Counted from the stretch's first letter, positions 1-9,584 are shown. The stretch is 64,000 nt of DNA from Gammaproteobacteria bacterium (GCA_015709615.1 CP054179.1:2480001-2544000), one strand, 5' to 3'. The notes: generated from the letters alone by a model not told the origin. Made by a program: numbers and translations.

Positions 1-1181
1 TGCACCAGACTGCCGACCGGGTCGCAAGTCATGCCCAGATGATGTTCGAGCGCGATCTCCGCCGCGTTTTCGATTTGCGGCGTGGTGCCGCCCTTGATCG
101 CGCACAAACCGGCTGCCGCCATCGCGGAGGCGGATCCAACTTCGCCCTGGCAACCCACTTCAGCACCGGAAATCGAGCTGTTGTGCTTGATCAGTCCGCC
201 GATTGCACCCGCCACCAGCAGGAAATCGCGTACTTGTTGCGGCGTTGCCCCTTCGTGCTTGACCGCGTAATAAATCACCGCCGGAATGACGCCCGCAGCA
301 CCGTTGGTCGGTGCGGTGACCACCATGTGACCGGCGGCGTTTTCCTCGTTGACCGCCATTGCGTAAGCGCACAGCCAGTCGTTCAAGTTGGCTTTTTGCG
401 GATTGCTCTGTAATTGCAGAAACAGCGCATGCGCGCGGCGTTTAATATTGAGCCCGCCGGGTAACCGGCCCTCCGCCACCAGACCTTTTTCCAGACAGGT
501 GCGCATGGCGTCCCAGATAGCGTCCAGGCCGTCGTTCAATGCGGTTTCACTCATGCGTTCGAGCTCGTTGCTGCGTTTCATCGCAGCCACCGATAATCCG
601 CTGTCAGCGGACATTTTCATCATTTGGTTGGCGCAATCGAATGGGAATCCGCAGGAACTGGTCGCTTCCATTTTGATCGGCGCAACGATCTGGCCGATTT
701 CCTGCAATGTGGAAATGAATCCGCCACCGATCGAGAAGTAAGTTTCCGTCAGCAATGTTTTGCCGGTTCCGTCGAGCAACTGAAAAATCATGCCGTTGGG
801 ATGCTCCGGCAATGGATCGCCACGATCGAAAATGATGTCTTCGGCGGGATTGAAATGAACGGTGACCGATTCGTTGATCTGCAAGGTTTGTTGTTGCCAA
901 AGCTTCTGAAACAGTTCGTTGACATTCAGTTTGGCCAGACCCTGCGGGGTGTATTCGTTCATGCCTAGAGTCACCGCGCGGTCGGTGGCGTGCCCCTTGC
1001 CGGTAAACGCCAGCGATCCGCGCAATGTGCAGCGCACCTGCAGGAATGGCGGGAGTGCATGATTGGTGACAAAAGCCTGAATGCGGCCGCGAAAATCCTT
1101 GGCTGCAACCATGGGACCCATGGTGTGTGAACTGGATGGGCCGATACCGATTTTGAAAAGATCAAGAACACTGATAAACAT
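1..1181 (-). CDS. sdaA: L-serine ammonia-lyase, iron-sulfur type (3' end outside window)
   Basis: Deaminates L-serine to pyruvate and ammonia with a labile [4Fe-4S] cluster. The start codon is at 1179-1181 and the protein begins MFISVLDLFKIGIGPSSSHT. The SSSHTMGP signature near residue 17 and the SSCGFPFDCANQ segment further on are hallmarks of the single-chain bacterial family. The reading frame is open from 1181 to the window edge, about 393 codons of a family that usually runs to about 460, so the C-terminus and at least one cluster cysteine lie outside. It is transcribed away from the iron block that starts at 1401. Function is confident; the missing end cannot be checked. Confidence 0.93.
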   Translation of the reverse strand, partial: MFISVLDLFKIGIGPSSSHTMGPMVAAKDFRGRIQAFVTNHALPPFLQVRCTLRGSLAFTGKGHATDRAVTLGMNEYTPQGLAKLNVNELFQKLWQQQTLQINESVTVHFNPAEDIIFDRGDPLPEHPNGMIFQLLDGTGKTLLTETYFSIGGGFISTLQEIGQIVAPIKMEATSSCGFPFDCANQMMKMSADSGLSVAAMKRSNELERMSETALNDGLDAIWDAMRTCLEKGLVAEGRLPGGLNIKRRAHALFLQLQSNPQKANLNDWLCAYAMAVNEENAAGHMVVTAPTNGAAGVIPAVIYYAVKHEGATPQQVRDFLLVAGAIGGLIKHNSSISGAEVGCQGEVGSASAMAAAGLCAIKGGTTPQIENAAEIALEHHLGMTCDPVGSLV

Positions 1182-1400
1182 TAAATTGCCTGTGAAAATT
1201 CGAAATTTTAGAGAGTTTCCGGGTGATGTTCCGTGGAATAAATGCGCTGAAAATGAGTGCGTGATTAGTATGCTATATGTCTTGCACCGACTCAACAAAT
1301 TTTTGCTGAAAGCCAAGGTGGAATTGCTTGCCGGGCAATTTGCATTCGGTCATTGTTAGCGTGTGAGGGGTCTTGCATTTCATCAAGAAATTGGTATAAT

Positions 1401-1431
1401 TAAGAATCATTCTCATTACTAATGATTCTTA
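1401..1431. promoter_or_regulatory. Fur-like operator upstream of bfd
   Basis: A perfect 11-bp inverted repeat, TAAGAATCATT, then a 9-bp spacer, then AATGATTCTTA. The spacer includes TCTCATTA, so the whole reads as overlapping NATWAT-type Fur hexamers. It sits 55 bp before the bfd start codon in an otherwise gene-free gap (1182-1485). Bfd genes are classically Fur-repressed, which fits. Binding is inferred, not shown. Confidence 0.75.
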
Positions 1432-1485
1432 GATCATTATTTTTAAGATAATAATTTTTGAAATAGAGATCGCAAGGTATTCAAA

Positions 1486-1710
1486 ATGTACGTATGTATC
1501 TGCAAAGGGGTAACCGAGAGTGCGCTGCGTGAAGCGGTTCACCAAGGTGCGGGCCGGATGAGGGATTTGAAGGCCAGTTTGGGCGTTACGGAGCAATGCG
1601 GTCTGTGCGCGTGCCATGCAAAAGAGGTGCTGGATCAAACATTGCTGCAGAAATCCCAGGTGCAAAATTTTGTTTCTCAATCGGCTTGTATGTGCGAAAC
1701 GGCAATCTGA
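1486..1710 (+). CDS. bfd: Bacterioferritin-associated ferredoxin
   Basis: A small [2Fe-2S] protein that reduces bacterioferritin-stored iron so that it can be released under iron starvation. The 74-residue product starts MYVCICKGVTE and has the Bfd/BFD-like [2Fe-2S] pattern: Cys4 and Cys6 in CIC, then a CGLCAC cluster near residue 45. The length is slightly above the usual ~64 residues. No classical Shine-Dalgarno is obvious beyond a purine-rich stretch (GATCGCAAGG) upstream. The strong Fur-like palindrome upstream and the siderophore receptor downstream support a role in the iron-starvation response. No bacterioferritin gene is visible in the window. Confidence 0.88.
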   Translation: MYVCICKGVTESALREAVHQGAGRMRDLKASLGVTEQCGLCACHAKEVLDQTLLQKSQVQNFVSQSACMCETAI

Positions 1711-1906
1711 GGCAAGCGCCTTGGTGGTTTGAGCGCGTCAAGAGCGTTGAGATCTCGCCGCGGATTGGAATTAACAAACTGTTTGACCGGCGTTAAGCAT
1801 CTTGAGCGCCGAATGATGGTTGTTTTTCGCATTTAAAAAATAAAAATAATTACTTACCTTCGGATTTGGTAAGCGTTGCAAAAATAATTTTGCACTCATT
1901 GATGAT

Positions 1907-4303
1907 ATGACTATTCGTGGTTTTGCTAGATCCATCTGTTTTTACGCAATATTCTGCAGTTTGTCTCTAGCGGCGGTTTTTCTACCTAAGCCCGGGGCTG
2001 CACAATCAGTAAATGCTTCAACGGCCGCGCGCACCTACAACATTCCCGCTGGTTATCTGCACGATGCCCTTATTCAGTTTTCACAACAGGCGGGAATAAA
2101 ACTTGCCATCGATCCCGCATTACTACAAGGGAAAATAACCTACGGCCTGGAAGGCGATTTTGACATCAAGACCGGACTGGATCAGTTGCTGACCGGCTCC
2201 GGTTTGCAAGTTACGCAGCGGGAAGATGGTTTTGCCATCGTCGCGACACCTTCGGCCTCACCTGAACCGGCGGTCACCACGCTGCCGACGATCCAAGTCA
2301 CGGCAGAAAATACTAATCGCTATGCGGCGGCGAGCAGCAGCACGGCGACCAAAACCAATACCTTGCTGCGCGATGTGCCGCAATCCATTACGGTAATAAC
2401 CAATGAGTTGATCAAGGATCAGTCGGTGCGAAGCATCGGCGACGCGGTACGTTATGTGCCCGGCGTCGGTATTTCACAAGGCGAGGGCAACCGCGATGCA
2501 TTGGTGTTTCGCGGTAACCGCTCCACTGGCGATTTTTTTACCGACGGCATTCGTGATGACGTGGAATATTATCGTGATTTATATAACATGGAACGCATCG
2601 AAGTGCTCAAGGGCGCCAACGGCATGATTTTTGGCCGTGGCGGCTCGGGCGGCGTGGTCAACCGTGTCAGCAAGCAAGCCAATTGGAATCCGGTACAGGA
2701 GTTTACTTTTCAAGGCGGGTCATTCAACCAGAAAAGAATGACCGCGGACGTCGGTTACGTGATCAATGACATAGCGGCAGTCCGTCTGAATGCACTGTTC
2801 GAGGATTCCGACAGTTTCCGTGACGATGTTAACTTGATGCGGCTGGGCATATCGCCGACAGTCACGATCAAACCGACGCAACGAACCAAAATAGTAGCCA
2901 GCATGGAGCGCTTTAACGATCATCGTACCGCGGACCGGGGTATTACTTCGTTCCGGGGGCAACCTGTCGATGTCAGCCGTTCGCAATTTTTTGGCGATCC
3001 CCGGCGCAGTCATGCGAATGTCGATGTGCTGGCTTTTAATTCCTTGATCGAGCATAAATTCGATAGCGGCATTACGCTGCAGAACCGCACGAATTATGCG
3101 ACCTACGATAAGCTTTATCAGAATGTGTTTGCCAACGGCGGATTGAACGGCGTGACCGGCCTAGTCTCATTGGGGGCTTATAATAATACGACAACGCGCG
3201 AGAATGTTTTTAATCAAACCAATTTGCTGTATACCTTGAATACCGGACCGATTGCGCACACCTTGATGGCCGGGATTGAAGTGGGCCGCCAGGAAACCCA
3301 TAACAGACGCGAGACCGGTTTGTTCAATAATAATTTGGCGACGACCAACTGGCTTGTTCCTTTGAGCAACCCGATCACCCATGTTCCCATTACTTTCAGA
3401 ACTAGGGATAGCGGGGGAGATATCGACGCACTGAATCGCAGCGTCGTCAATGTGACTTCGCTCTATATCCAAGATCAGATCGAGATTATCCCGCAACTGC
3501 AAGCGATTGCCGGTGTGCGCTACGATTTGTTCGAGGTGGATTTCCAGCAGAAGAACGGCGCGCGGGATCATCTAAAAACGCGCGATGATTTGATTGCTCC
3601 CCGGTTTGGCTTGATCTATAAGCCGATTACACCGGTTTCGATTTACGCAAGCTACAGTCAGGCGTATGTTCCGCGCGCCGGCGACCAGTTGACTGCTTTG
3701 AACGTCACGGTCGAAACGCTAAGACCGGAAAAATTCACCACCCTGGAGACCGGGGTTAAATGGGATATACGGCCCGATCTGGCTTTTACAGCTGCTGTGT
3801 ATCAACTGGATCGTACCAACGTGATTAATTCGATCGTGGGGGGGCGGACTTTTCTGACCAAAGGTCAGCGCACCGAAGGTGTTGAAGTCAGTCTTGCAGG
3901 AAAGATTACGGCAAACTGGAATGTGATGGGAGGGTACGCCTACCAAACCGGAGAAATCACCAGCGATATTTTGGGCGTGGCAAAGAAAGGCGCATCGGTC
4001 GCGGAACTGCCGCGTCATACGTTCTCCATGTGGAGCCGGTACGATTTTACGCCGAGCATCGGCGCGGCGTTGGGCGTGATCCACCGCGGCAGTATGTATT
4101 CTTCGTTGACCAACCAGGTTGTTTTACCCGACTTTACGCGTGTCGACGCTGCGCTGTTTGCACAGTTTTCAAAACGATTCCGCGGACAACTGAACATTGA
4201 AAACGTATTCAATACCAAATACTTCGCCTCGGCGCAGAACGATTTCAACATTACCCCCGGTTCACCGATCGCGGTCCGGGCGTCGTTGATCGCAGGTTTT
4301 TAA
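1907..4303 (+). CDS. TonB-dependent siderophore receptor with N-terminal STN signalling domain
   Basis: Outer-membrane gated channel for ferric-siderophore uptake. The 798-residue precursor has a signal peptide to about residue 33 and an STN (secretin/TonB N-terminal) domain at about 43-112. A TonB-box-like stretch (TLPTIQVTAE, about 125-134) follows, then a plug domain at about 150-260 and a 22-strand barrel ending in the typical terminal Phe. STN domains of FecA/FpvA-type receptors pass substrate occupancy to an anti-sigma factor. No FecI/FecR-like pair is present in the window, so the partner is elsewhere or lost. It follows bfd and precedes a second Fur-like site, so iron regulation is likely. 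The siderophore cannot be named from sequence. Confidence 0.9.
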   Translation: MTIRGFARSICFYAIFCSLSLAAVFLPKPGAAQSVNASTAARTYNIPAGYLHDALIQFSQQAGIKLAIDPALLQGKITYGLEGDFDIKTGLDQLLTGSGLQVTQREDGFAIVATPSASPEPAVTTLPTIQVTAENTNRYAAASSSTATKTNTLLRDVPQSITVITNELIKDQSVRSIGDAVRYVPGVGISQGEGNRDALVFRGNRSTGDFFTDGIRDDVEYYRDLYNMERIEVLKGANGMIFGRGGSGGVVNRVSKQANWNPVQEFTFQGGSFNQKRMTADVGYVINDIAAVRLNALFEDSDSFRDDVNLMRLGISPTVTIKPTQRTKIVASMERFNDHRTADRGITSFRGQPVDVSRSQFFGDPRRSHANVDVLAFNSLIEHKFDSGITLQNRTNYATYDKLYQNVFANGGLNGVTGLVSLGAYNNTTTRENVFNQTNLLYTLNTGPIAHTLMAGIEVGRQETHNRRETGLFNNNLATTNWLVPLSNPITHVPITFRTRDSGGDIDALNRSVVNVTSLYIQDQIEIIPQLQAIAGVRYDLFEVDFQQKNGARDHLKTRDDLIAPRFGLIYKPITPVSIYASYSQAYVPRAGDQLTALNVTVETLRPEKFTTLETGVKWDIRPDLAFTAAVYQLDRTNVINSIVGGRTFLTKGQRTEGVEVSLAGKITANWNVMGGYAYQTGEITSDILGVAKKGASVAELPRHTFSMWSRYDFTPSIGAALGVIHRGSMYSSLTNQVVLPDFTRVDAALFAQFSKRFRGQLNIENVFNTKYFASAQNDFNITPGSPIAVRASLIAGF

Positions 4304-4331
4304 GTAATTATAAAAATTTGCTTGAGATGGT

Positions 4332-4358
4332 TAATAATAATTATTATCATTATTATTA
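4332..4358. promoter_or_regulatory. Fur-like operator before the duplicated secreted protein
   Basis: An AT-rich run built of repeated AATAAT/ATTATTA units (AATAATTATTATCATTATTA) closely matches the Fur consensus GATAATGATAATCATTATC. It lies 30 bp past the receptor stop codon and 35-60 bp before the next start codon, so it most likely controls the 4393-6645 gene and possibly the multicopper oxidase behind it. Confidence 0.7.
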
Positions 4359-4392
4359 GCATTAGTGTTTATTAATTAATAAAGGAGTTTTG

Positions 4393-6645
4393 ATGATGTT
4401 TAGGAATGGAGGACTCAGCAATTCACGGGTTTGTTCAATGATTGCGGGGGTGTGTATTTTTGTGGTGTGGATGAATCATGCAGTGGCTGCGGCCAACGTT
4501 GCAGCCATTGAATCAGCGGTCACGGCCTATAAAACGATCGGTACGCTGCGGCGGCAATTGCCGATTGACGGCGGTGCGATAGCGGTTGCGTATAGTGGTG
4601 CATTGCAGACTTTGACGCAAGAGATCGATAACGCCAATTCACTGAGCTTGGATAACGATGTTCTGGCTGCGATTAACGATATCAGAAATGACTACGCGCC
4701 GGCGCTCGCTGCCCAAGTTCTCGACAAGACGTTGCAGCGTGTTTTTTATCAAGCGATTTGGAATCGCATTGCCGCTATCCGGGATCAGTTTAAAACCGAG
4801 TCGACAACCGCTTTGACCGCGATGCTGGATGAGTCGGTCGCGGCCTTTCAAGCGATTTCCGCAACGGTGGCCAGGGAAAATCAAGTGCTAACTACCGACA
4901 GACAGACGATAGAAGCAGGCAGCAATCCAGGACTGGATGTTGAAATTAACGATCATTTTTCCAGAGTCAGGACGGCTTTGAACAAAAGCAATCCGGACGA
5001 AGATTTCATAACCGTGCAAGTGGCACGTTACGCGATCCGGATGTCGCTCGCACGGGCTTATTACATTGCCGTGTTACGCGAAGTCAGCGGCGCCATCGAA
5101 CATAGAAATACCGATCCGGAAGAAACGAGTATTGAACAGAAAGAAGGGGAGGTTTTTTATCGCGTGATCGAATCGCTGGTGGCCCGGGGAAATCCTGCCG
5201 GCAGTTTGAGAATCAAAGCGCAATTGACGGGCGATGCATCGGCAATTGTTGCCGATGAGATTGTCAGCGAATTAGGAAAAGGCTTTATCGGCCGGGTGGT
5301 TGCCGAAATGAACGGCCAAGCCAATGCAATTAAAGAGAATGACCGCGCCCATGCGATGGCCGAAGCGGCAGGGGCTAAATATTTCGCTAGAGTTCTGTTG
5401 CCCGACCTCGAGTTACGATTGGGCGCTGCCGACCGCGGCAGCCTAGAAAGTGAGCTGGAGAATTTGCTCACTGCGAGTAATGCAGTGGATGCGCCAAAAT
5501 CCGAGCAAGCGCGCAATGCCATATCGGCTATCCTGACAAAGTATGAAAACGCGCTGAATCGCGCCAAATATGAAGTGGTGCAACATACCGCCATTGTCGA
5601 GAATGCGCGCGCCGATTACCTGGCGATCGACAGTCTGCGTAACCAGACGACTATCGATGCAGACGCGATCGCCGCAGAATACACCGGCGATTTGCAACAA
5701 CTCACGAAACTGGTCGATCAGATTTATGGTTTGACGATTGATCAAGATGTCACGGCAGCCATTGCGCAGGTTAAATCCGGCACTCAAATTCCCTTGGCAT
5801 TACAAGTGATCGATAAGTCGCTGCAGAAAATGTTTGCGCTGGTTGTTTACAACCGGGTCACGCTGGCTTTGGAACAGTTCGGCAATTTGTCGACCGATGC
5901 GCTCGCGCTTGAATGGGACAGAGCGTATACCGCTTACTCGGCGATTGCCAAAACGGCGAATAAAGAAGACAAGATTCTCTCTTCCGATAAACAATCGATT
6001 GTGTCGGGCAGCGATGCGGATCTCGACTATCAGATAACCGCCGCCTTTATTCAAGGTAAACGGGCGTTCGACAAAACCGATGCGGGAGACGCACAAACAT
6101 TGGCACTGGCGCGTGAAAATATCGTCATTCCGTTGGTGCGGAGTTTCCTGATCGGCGTGCTGCGGGAAGTTCAAGGTATTATCGAGAATAGAACCGCCGA
6201 TATCGACGAGGCCAAGGAAAAACAAATCGAAGGTGAATATTTTTACCGCATCGTGGAAGGTTTCATCGCCCAGGATAATCTGCCGGGAAGCAATCAGATC
6301 AAGGCTCAACTCACCGGTGATTTGTCCAATGTCGCCGCCGACAGAATCGTCAGTGAAATCAGCCGAGGCATACTGGGGCAGGCCAGAAGAAGCATCCGGC
6401 AAATCGAGTCCAATTTCGTAGGCGATAAGAACCAAGCGGTGTTGGCTTTGGAAAGACTGTCGTTGTATAGCGGTGTTTTCTCATCCGATCTCGGTCAGCG
6501 TTTGAATGCAGTGAAGCGCGCAAATCTGGAAAACGCAATCCGCGACCTGAAAGACGCGATCAATACCGCAAATACTGCGCGAGCCGTTGCCTTGCGGTCA
6601 ACAATAACCGCGATCCTGGCGGAATACGAGAGTAAGTTGCTGTAG
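4393..6645 (+). CDS. Secreted protein of two tandem homologous helical halves, function unknown
   Basis: A 750-residue precursor. I chose the ATG at 4393 because AAAGGAG lies 5 bases upstream. Residues 1-33 form a signal peptide ending AVAA; the rest is Ala/Glu/Asp-rich and predicted helical, without further membrane segments. The chain is an internal duplication: residues about 46-392 and 410-750 align throughout. The clearest part is VLREVSGAIEHRN...EGEVFYRVIE...IKAQLTGD (about 227-280) against VLREVQGIIENRT...EGEYFYRIVE...IKAQLTGD (about 589-643), an offset of about 362 residues. The conserved EGE-x-FYR box could bind metal, but this is a guess. I do not recognise the family. The Fur-like site upstream and the multicopper oxidase downstream point to a periplasmic role in iron handling, perhaps as partner of the oxidase. 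Confidence 0.8.
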   Translation: MMFRNGGLSNSRVCSMIAGVCIFVVWMNHAVAAANVAAIESAVTAYKTIGTLRRQLPIDGGAIAVAYSGALQTLTQEIDNANSLSLDNDVLAAINDIRNDYAPALAAQVLDKTLQRVFYQAIWNRIAAIRDQFKTESTTALTAMLDESVAAFQAISATVARENQVLTTDRQTIEAGSNPGLDVEINDHFSRVRTALNKSNPDEDFITVQVARYAIRMSLARAYYIAVLREVSGAIEHRNTDPEETSIEQKEGEVFYRVIESLVARGNPAGSLRIKAQLTGDASAIVADEIVSELGKGFIGRVVAEMNGQANAIKENDRAHAMAEAAGAKYFARVLLPDLELRLGAADRGSLESELENLLTASNAVDAPKSEQARNAISAILTKYENALNRAKYEVVQHTAIVENARADYLAIDSLRNQTTIDADAIAAEYTGDLQQLTKLVDQIYGLTIDQDVTAAIAQVKSGTQIPLALQVIDKSLQKMFALVVYNRVTLALEQFGNLSTDALALEWDRAYTAYSAIAKTANKEDKILSSDKQSIVSGSDADLDYQITAAFIQGKRAFDKTDAGDAQTLALARENIVIPLVRSFLIGVLREVQGIIENRTADIDEAKEKQIEGEYFYRIVEGFIAQDNLPGSNQIKAQLTGDLSNVAADRIVSEISRGILGQARRSIRQIESNFVGDKNQAVLALERLSLYSGVFSSDLGQRLNAVKRANLENAIRDLKDAINTANTARAVALRSTITAILAEYESKLL

Positions 6646-6725
6646 AAGCAGACTCTCCCTCTCGCAGTCTTAGCCCTTCTGCGAGGGGAAACCGCAGCGG
6701 AAGACTTGCTGCGGTATTCAAGCCT

Positions 6726-6745
6726 GGCTCCGCGCTCGCGGAGCC
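6726..6745. repeat. GC-rich hairpin in the gap before the multicopper oxidase
   Basis: GGCTCCGCG and CGCGGAGCC form a 9-bp perfect stem around 2 bases. Two more imperfect stems (CCCTCTCGCAG/CTGCGAGGGG at 6656-6686, and CCGCAGC/GCTGCGG just after) precede it. There is no T-run, so it may be an mRNA stability or attenuation structure between the 750-residue gene and the oxidase rather than a full terminator. Confidence 0.5.
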
Positions 6746-6889
6746 ATTCGTAGCCAGCCACGACACCCCCTGTCTATAGCCAGCCATTTTTATAACAAGT
6801 GAGATCGCGGGAATATCAGCGATCGTTGCTAGTGCCGGAAGTAACGATTGTTTCCGGTAAGAGATGGATCACAGGAGGAAGTTGTTGTC

Positions 6890-7963
6890 ATGCAGAAAAA
6901 ATTTGGTTCTATGGCTGCCGTTATCGTCTGGCTGGCAGTGATTGCCAGTCCGGTGTGCGCTGCCCGGGAGTATTGGATTGCGGCGGATGAAGTGCAATGG
7001 GATTATGCGCCTTCTTTTCCGCTCAATGTCATGAGCGGCAAAGAATTTACCGCGGAACAGCGGGTTTTTGTCGAACAAGGGATCGGCCGCCGCTATTTGA
7101 AATCGATTTACCGCGAATACACCCAAGGATTCCGCACACTGAAACAGCGCGGCGCCGAAGAGCAGCATCTGGGTATTCTAGGGCCAGTGATCCGTGCCGC
7201 TGTCGGTGACCGGATCGTTGTTCACTTTAAAAATAACACCCGCTACCCCGCCAGTATTCACCCGCACGGGGTGCGTTATACCATGGCGAATGAAGGTGCG
7301 CCGCATTCACATGCTGTGGGTAACGAGCACCAATCGGGTGGTGTAGTTGCACCAGGTGGGGAATTTACCTATTCGTGGGATGTGCCCGAACGTGCCGGAC
7401 CGGGCCCGAACGATCCATCGTCGATCGCCTGGATCTATCACAGCCATGCCGATGAAGTGGCCGATACCAATGCCGGCTTGATCGGCGCCATCATTATTAC
7501 CAAAAGAGGATTTGAAAAATCGGATCGGACACCGGTCGACATCGACCGGGAATTCATATCGCTGTTTGCTGTTTTCGATGAAAATGCGAGCTTACATTTG
7601 CAAACCAATTTGCCGGCATGCAGCGGCCTCTGCGATCCTGGTAATGAAGAATTCGAAGAAAGCAATCTCATGCATGGCATTAATGGGTTGGTTTACGGCA
7701 ATAATCGCGGTTACCAGATGCGTAGAGGAGAACGCGTGCGCTGGTATATCCTGGGCATGGGAACAGAAGTGGATTTACATTCACCGCATTGGCATGGCGC
7801 TACACTGTTACACAATGGTAATCGTTTGGATGTGACGGAGGTATTGCCGGCGGCCACTAAAACACTTGATATGCGTCCCGATGTTGCGGGGGAGTGGATG
7901 TACCACTGTCATGTCAACGACCATATCAACGCCGGCATGATGACGACTTATATCATTAAATAA
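6890..7963 (+). CDS. Two-domain ceruloplasmin-like multicopper oxidase (candidate ferroxidase)
   Basis: A 357-residue secreted copper oxidase. I start at the ATG at 6890, which follows AGGAGG by about 12 bases and opens a clean signal peptide ending CAA near residue 25. The mature start, EYWIAADEVQWDY, and the segment GILGPVIRAAVGD resemble animal ceruloplasmin and factor V/VIII A-domains. All four copper motifs are present: HPHG (124-127), HSH (184-186), HSPHWHG (297-303) and YHCHVNDHINAGMM (338-351), the last holding the type 1 copper ligands. Two-domain oxidases assemble as trimers in known cases. The Fur-like site upstream and the siderophore receptor suggest Fe(II) oxidation coupled to uptake, but the substrate is inferred. 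The 245-bp gap before it allows its own promoter. Confidence 0.87.
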   Translation: MQKKFGSMAAVIVWLAVIASPVCAAREYWIAADEVQWDYAPSFPLNVMSGKEFTAEQRVFVEQGIGRRYLKSIYREYTQGFRTLKQRGAEEQHLGILGPVIRAAVGDRIVVHFKNNTRYPASIHPHGVRYTMANEGAPHSHAVGNEHQSGGVVAPGGEFTYSWDVPERAGPGPNDPSSIAWIYHSHADEVADTNAGLIGAIIITKRGFEKSDRTPVDIDREFISLFAVFDENASLHLQTNLPACSGLCDPGNEEFEESNLMHGINGLVYGNNRGYQMRRGERVRWYILGMGTEVDLHSPHWHGATLLHNGNRLDVTEVLPAATKTLDMRPDVAGEWMYHCHVNDHINAGMMTTYIIK

Positions 7964-8144
7964 TATTAGGTTGTGAGGGTTTGTTAGAAATCCTGATTAA
8001 GCTGGGGAAGCACTGAAAGAATCTAATTTTGCTGTTTTGGGGAGTGCGATATTCATTCTCCCGCTATGGCTGCTTACACTGTCGCTCTGTTCTTTATTGC
8101 AGTGATGAGCCTTATTCTCTGTATATATTAATAAAAGGAAAAAG

Positions 8145-9584
8145 ATGTTAAGTAAAAGTATGGGTAATTTGATGCCAGTAATGGCTTCACTAATGATGCT
8201 GATGTCCCCCGTCTTTGCAGACGGTGATAGGGGAGGGGAAAGCAGTTCAATAATGCCAAAGAGTATCAGTGGAACTAACCTCCATGGGAAGGATAAAACA
8301 TACAGTACGGCGGGTTTCATTGATTTAAACAATGCATTTTTCAAGAAATTTGGAACAAATGATCGGACATGTGCCACATGTCATGTTCCCACGGAAGGGT
8401 GGGTAATTACCCCTAGAGGCGTCAAGGAACGTTTCGAGAAAACAGGGGGCAAGGACCCGGTTTTCCGCTTGGTTGACGGTGCCAATTCTCCACTTGCCGA
8501 TGTGTCAACCGTTGAGAAACGCCGCAGTGCTTATAGCATGTTGCTGAATAAAGCAAACATACGCGTGGGTATCGGTATTCCTGCCGATGCGGAATTTGAG
8601 TTGGTCATGGCGGATGATCCCTATGGCTTTGCAAGTGAAACAGAGTTATCGCTGTTCCGTCGTCCTATGCCTACCACCAATCTAAAATTCATTAGCGCGG
8701 TAATGTGGGAAGGACGTGAAACAACACTGGATCCAAGCTCCAGCGATTGCATTTATGGAACCACAACTTGCTTTTCCCCCGTATCGTTCGATTTATCAAC
8801 GCAAGCGAATCATGCCACATTGGGCCACGCGGAAGCTTTGGCGGATTTAACGCAGGCCGAGCGGAATGAAATCGTCGCGTTTGAAATGGGATTGTTTACC
8901 GCGCAGGTGGAAGACAGGGTTGCTGGCAGTCTTACCAGTGATGGTGCCCTGGGTGGCCCAAGCAAGTTAATCGCTCAAGAATATTATTTCGGTATTAACG
9001 ATACGCTGGTGGGCGATTATCGCACTAGCGAGCCTTTTACATCTAATGTGATGTCGCTTTACAATACCTGGAGCCGCTATTCCAGTAGATCGCGGGATAG
9101 CCGTGAACGGGCACGTGCAGCCATTGCGCGCGGCCAGGTTTTGTTTAATACCAAGCGCATTCAGATCAGTGGCGTCAAAGGGATTAATGATGATTTGAGC
9201 GTTAGCGTATTACCAGGCACTTGTACGACATGCCATAACACGCCGAATTCGGGTAATCACTCAACACCCATGCCGCTGGATATCGGGATTTCCGACGCTT
9301 CCCGCCGCACGCCTGATATGCCTTTATATACACTGCGGCACAAAGTAACCGGTGCAACTTTGAAAACTACAGATCCCGGTCGCGCTTTGATTACTGGAAA
9401 ATGGAAAGATATCGGCCGTTTCAAAGGACCGGTATTGCGAGCTGTTGCATCGCGACCGCCGTATTTTCATGATGGCTCGGCGAAAGATCTGACAGCAGTG
9501 ATTGATTTTTATAACACGCGCTTTAAGATCGGATTAACTGAGAGTGAGAGAGCTGATCTGGTCGCTTTTCTGGCTTCGCTATAA
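8145..9584 (+). CDS. Di-haem cytochrome of the peroxidase/MauG superfamily
   Basis: A 479-residue periplasmic protein with a signal peptide to about residue 25. It has two haem c attachment motifs, CATCH (76-80) and CTTCH (360-364), and the family's C-terminal PPYFHDGSAKDL stretch followed by a VIDFYNTRF helix. It is longer than classical bacterial cytochrome c peroxidases (about 330-350) and matches the extended di-haem group whose substrates are mostly unknown. The RBS AAAAGGA lies just upstream, and a strong terminator follows at 9603-9638, so it is probably monocistronic. Confidence 0.85.
   Translation: MLSKSMGNLMPVMASLMMLMSPVFADGDRGGESSSIMPKSISGTNLHGKDKTYSTAGFIDLNNAFFKKFGTNDRTCATCHVPTEGWVITPRGVKERFEKTGGKDPVFRLVDGANSPLADVSTVEKRRSAYSMLLNKANIRVGIGIPADAEFELVMADDPYGFASETELSLFRRPMPTTNLKFISAVMWEGRETTLDPSSSDCIYGTTTCFSPVSFDLSTQANHATLGHAEALADLTQAERNEIVAFEMGLFTAQVEDRVAGSLTSDGALGGPSKLIAQEYYFGINDTLVGDYRTSEPFTSNVMSLYNTWSRYSSRSRDSRERARAAIARGQVLFNTKRIQISGVKGINDDLSVSVLPGTCTTCHNTPNSGNHSTPMPLDIGISDASRRTPDMPLYTLRHKVTGATLKTTDPGRALITGKWKDIGRFKGPVLRAVASRPPYFHDGSAKDLTAVIDFYNTRFKIGLTESERADLVAFLASL

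Noticed and set aside
8006..8112. Possible degraded family A repeat before the di-haem cytochrome
   Set aside because: The left end GGAAGCACTGAAAGAA resembles the family A end, but the body and right end are too diverged to call.
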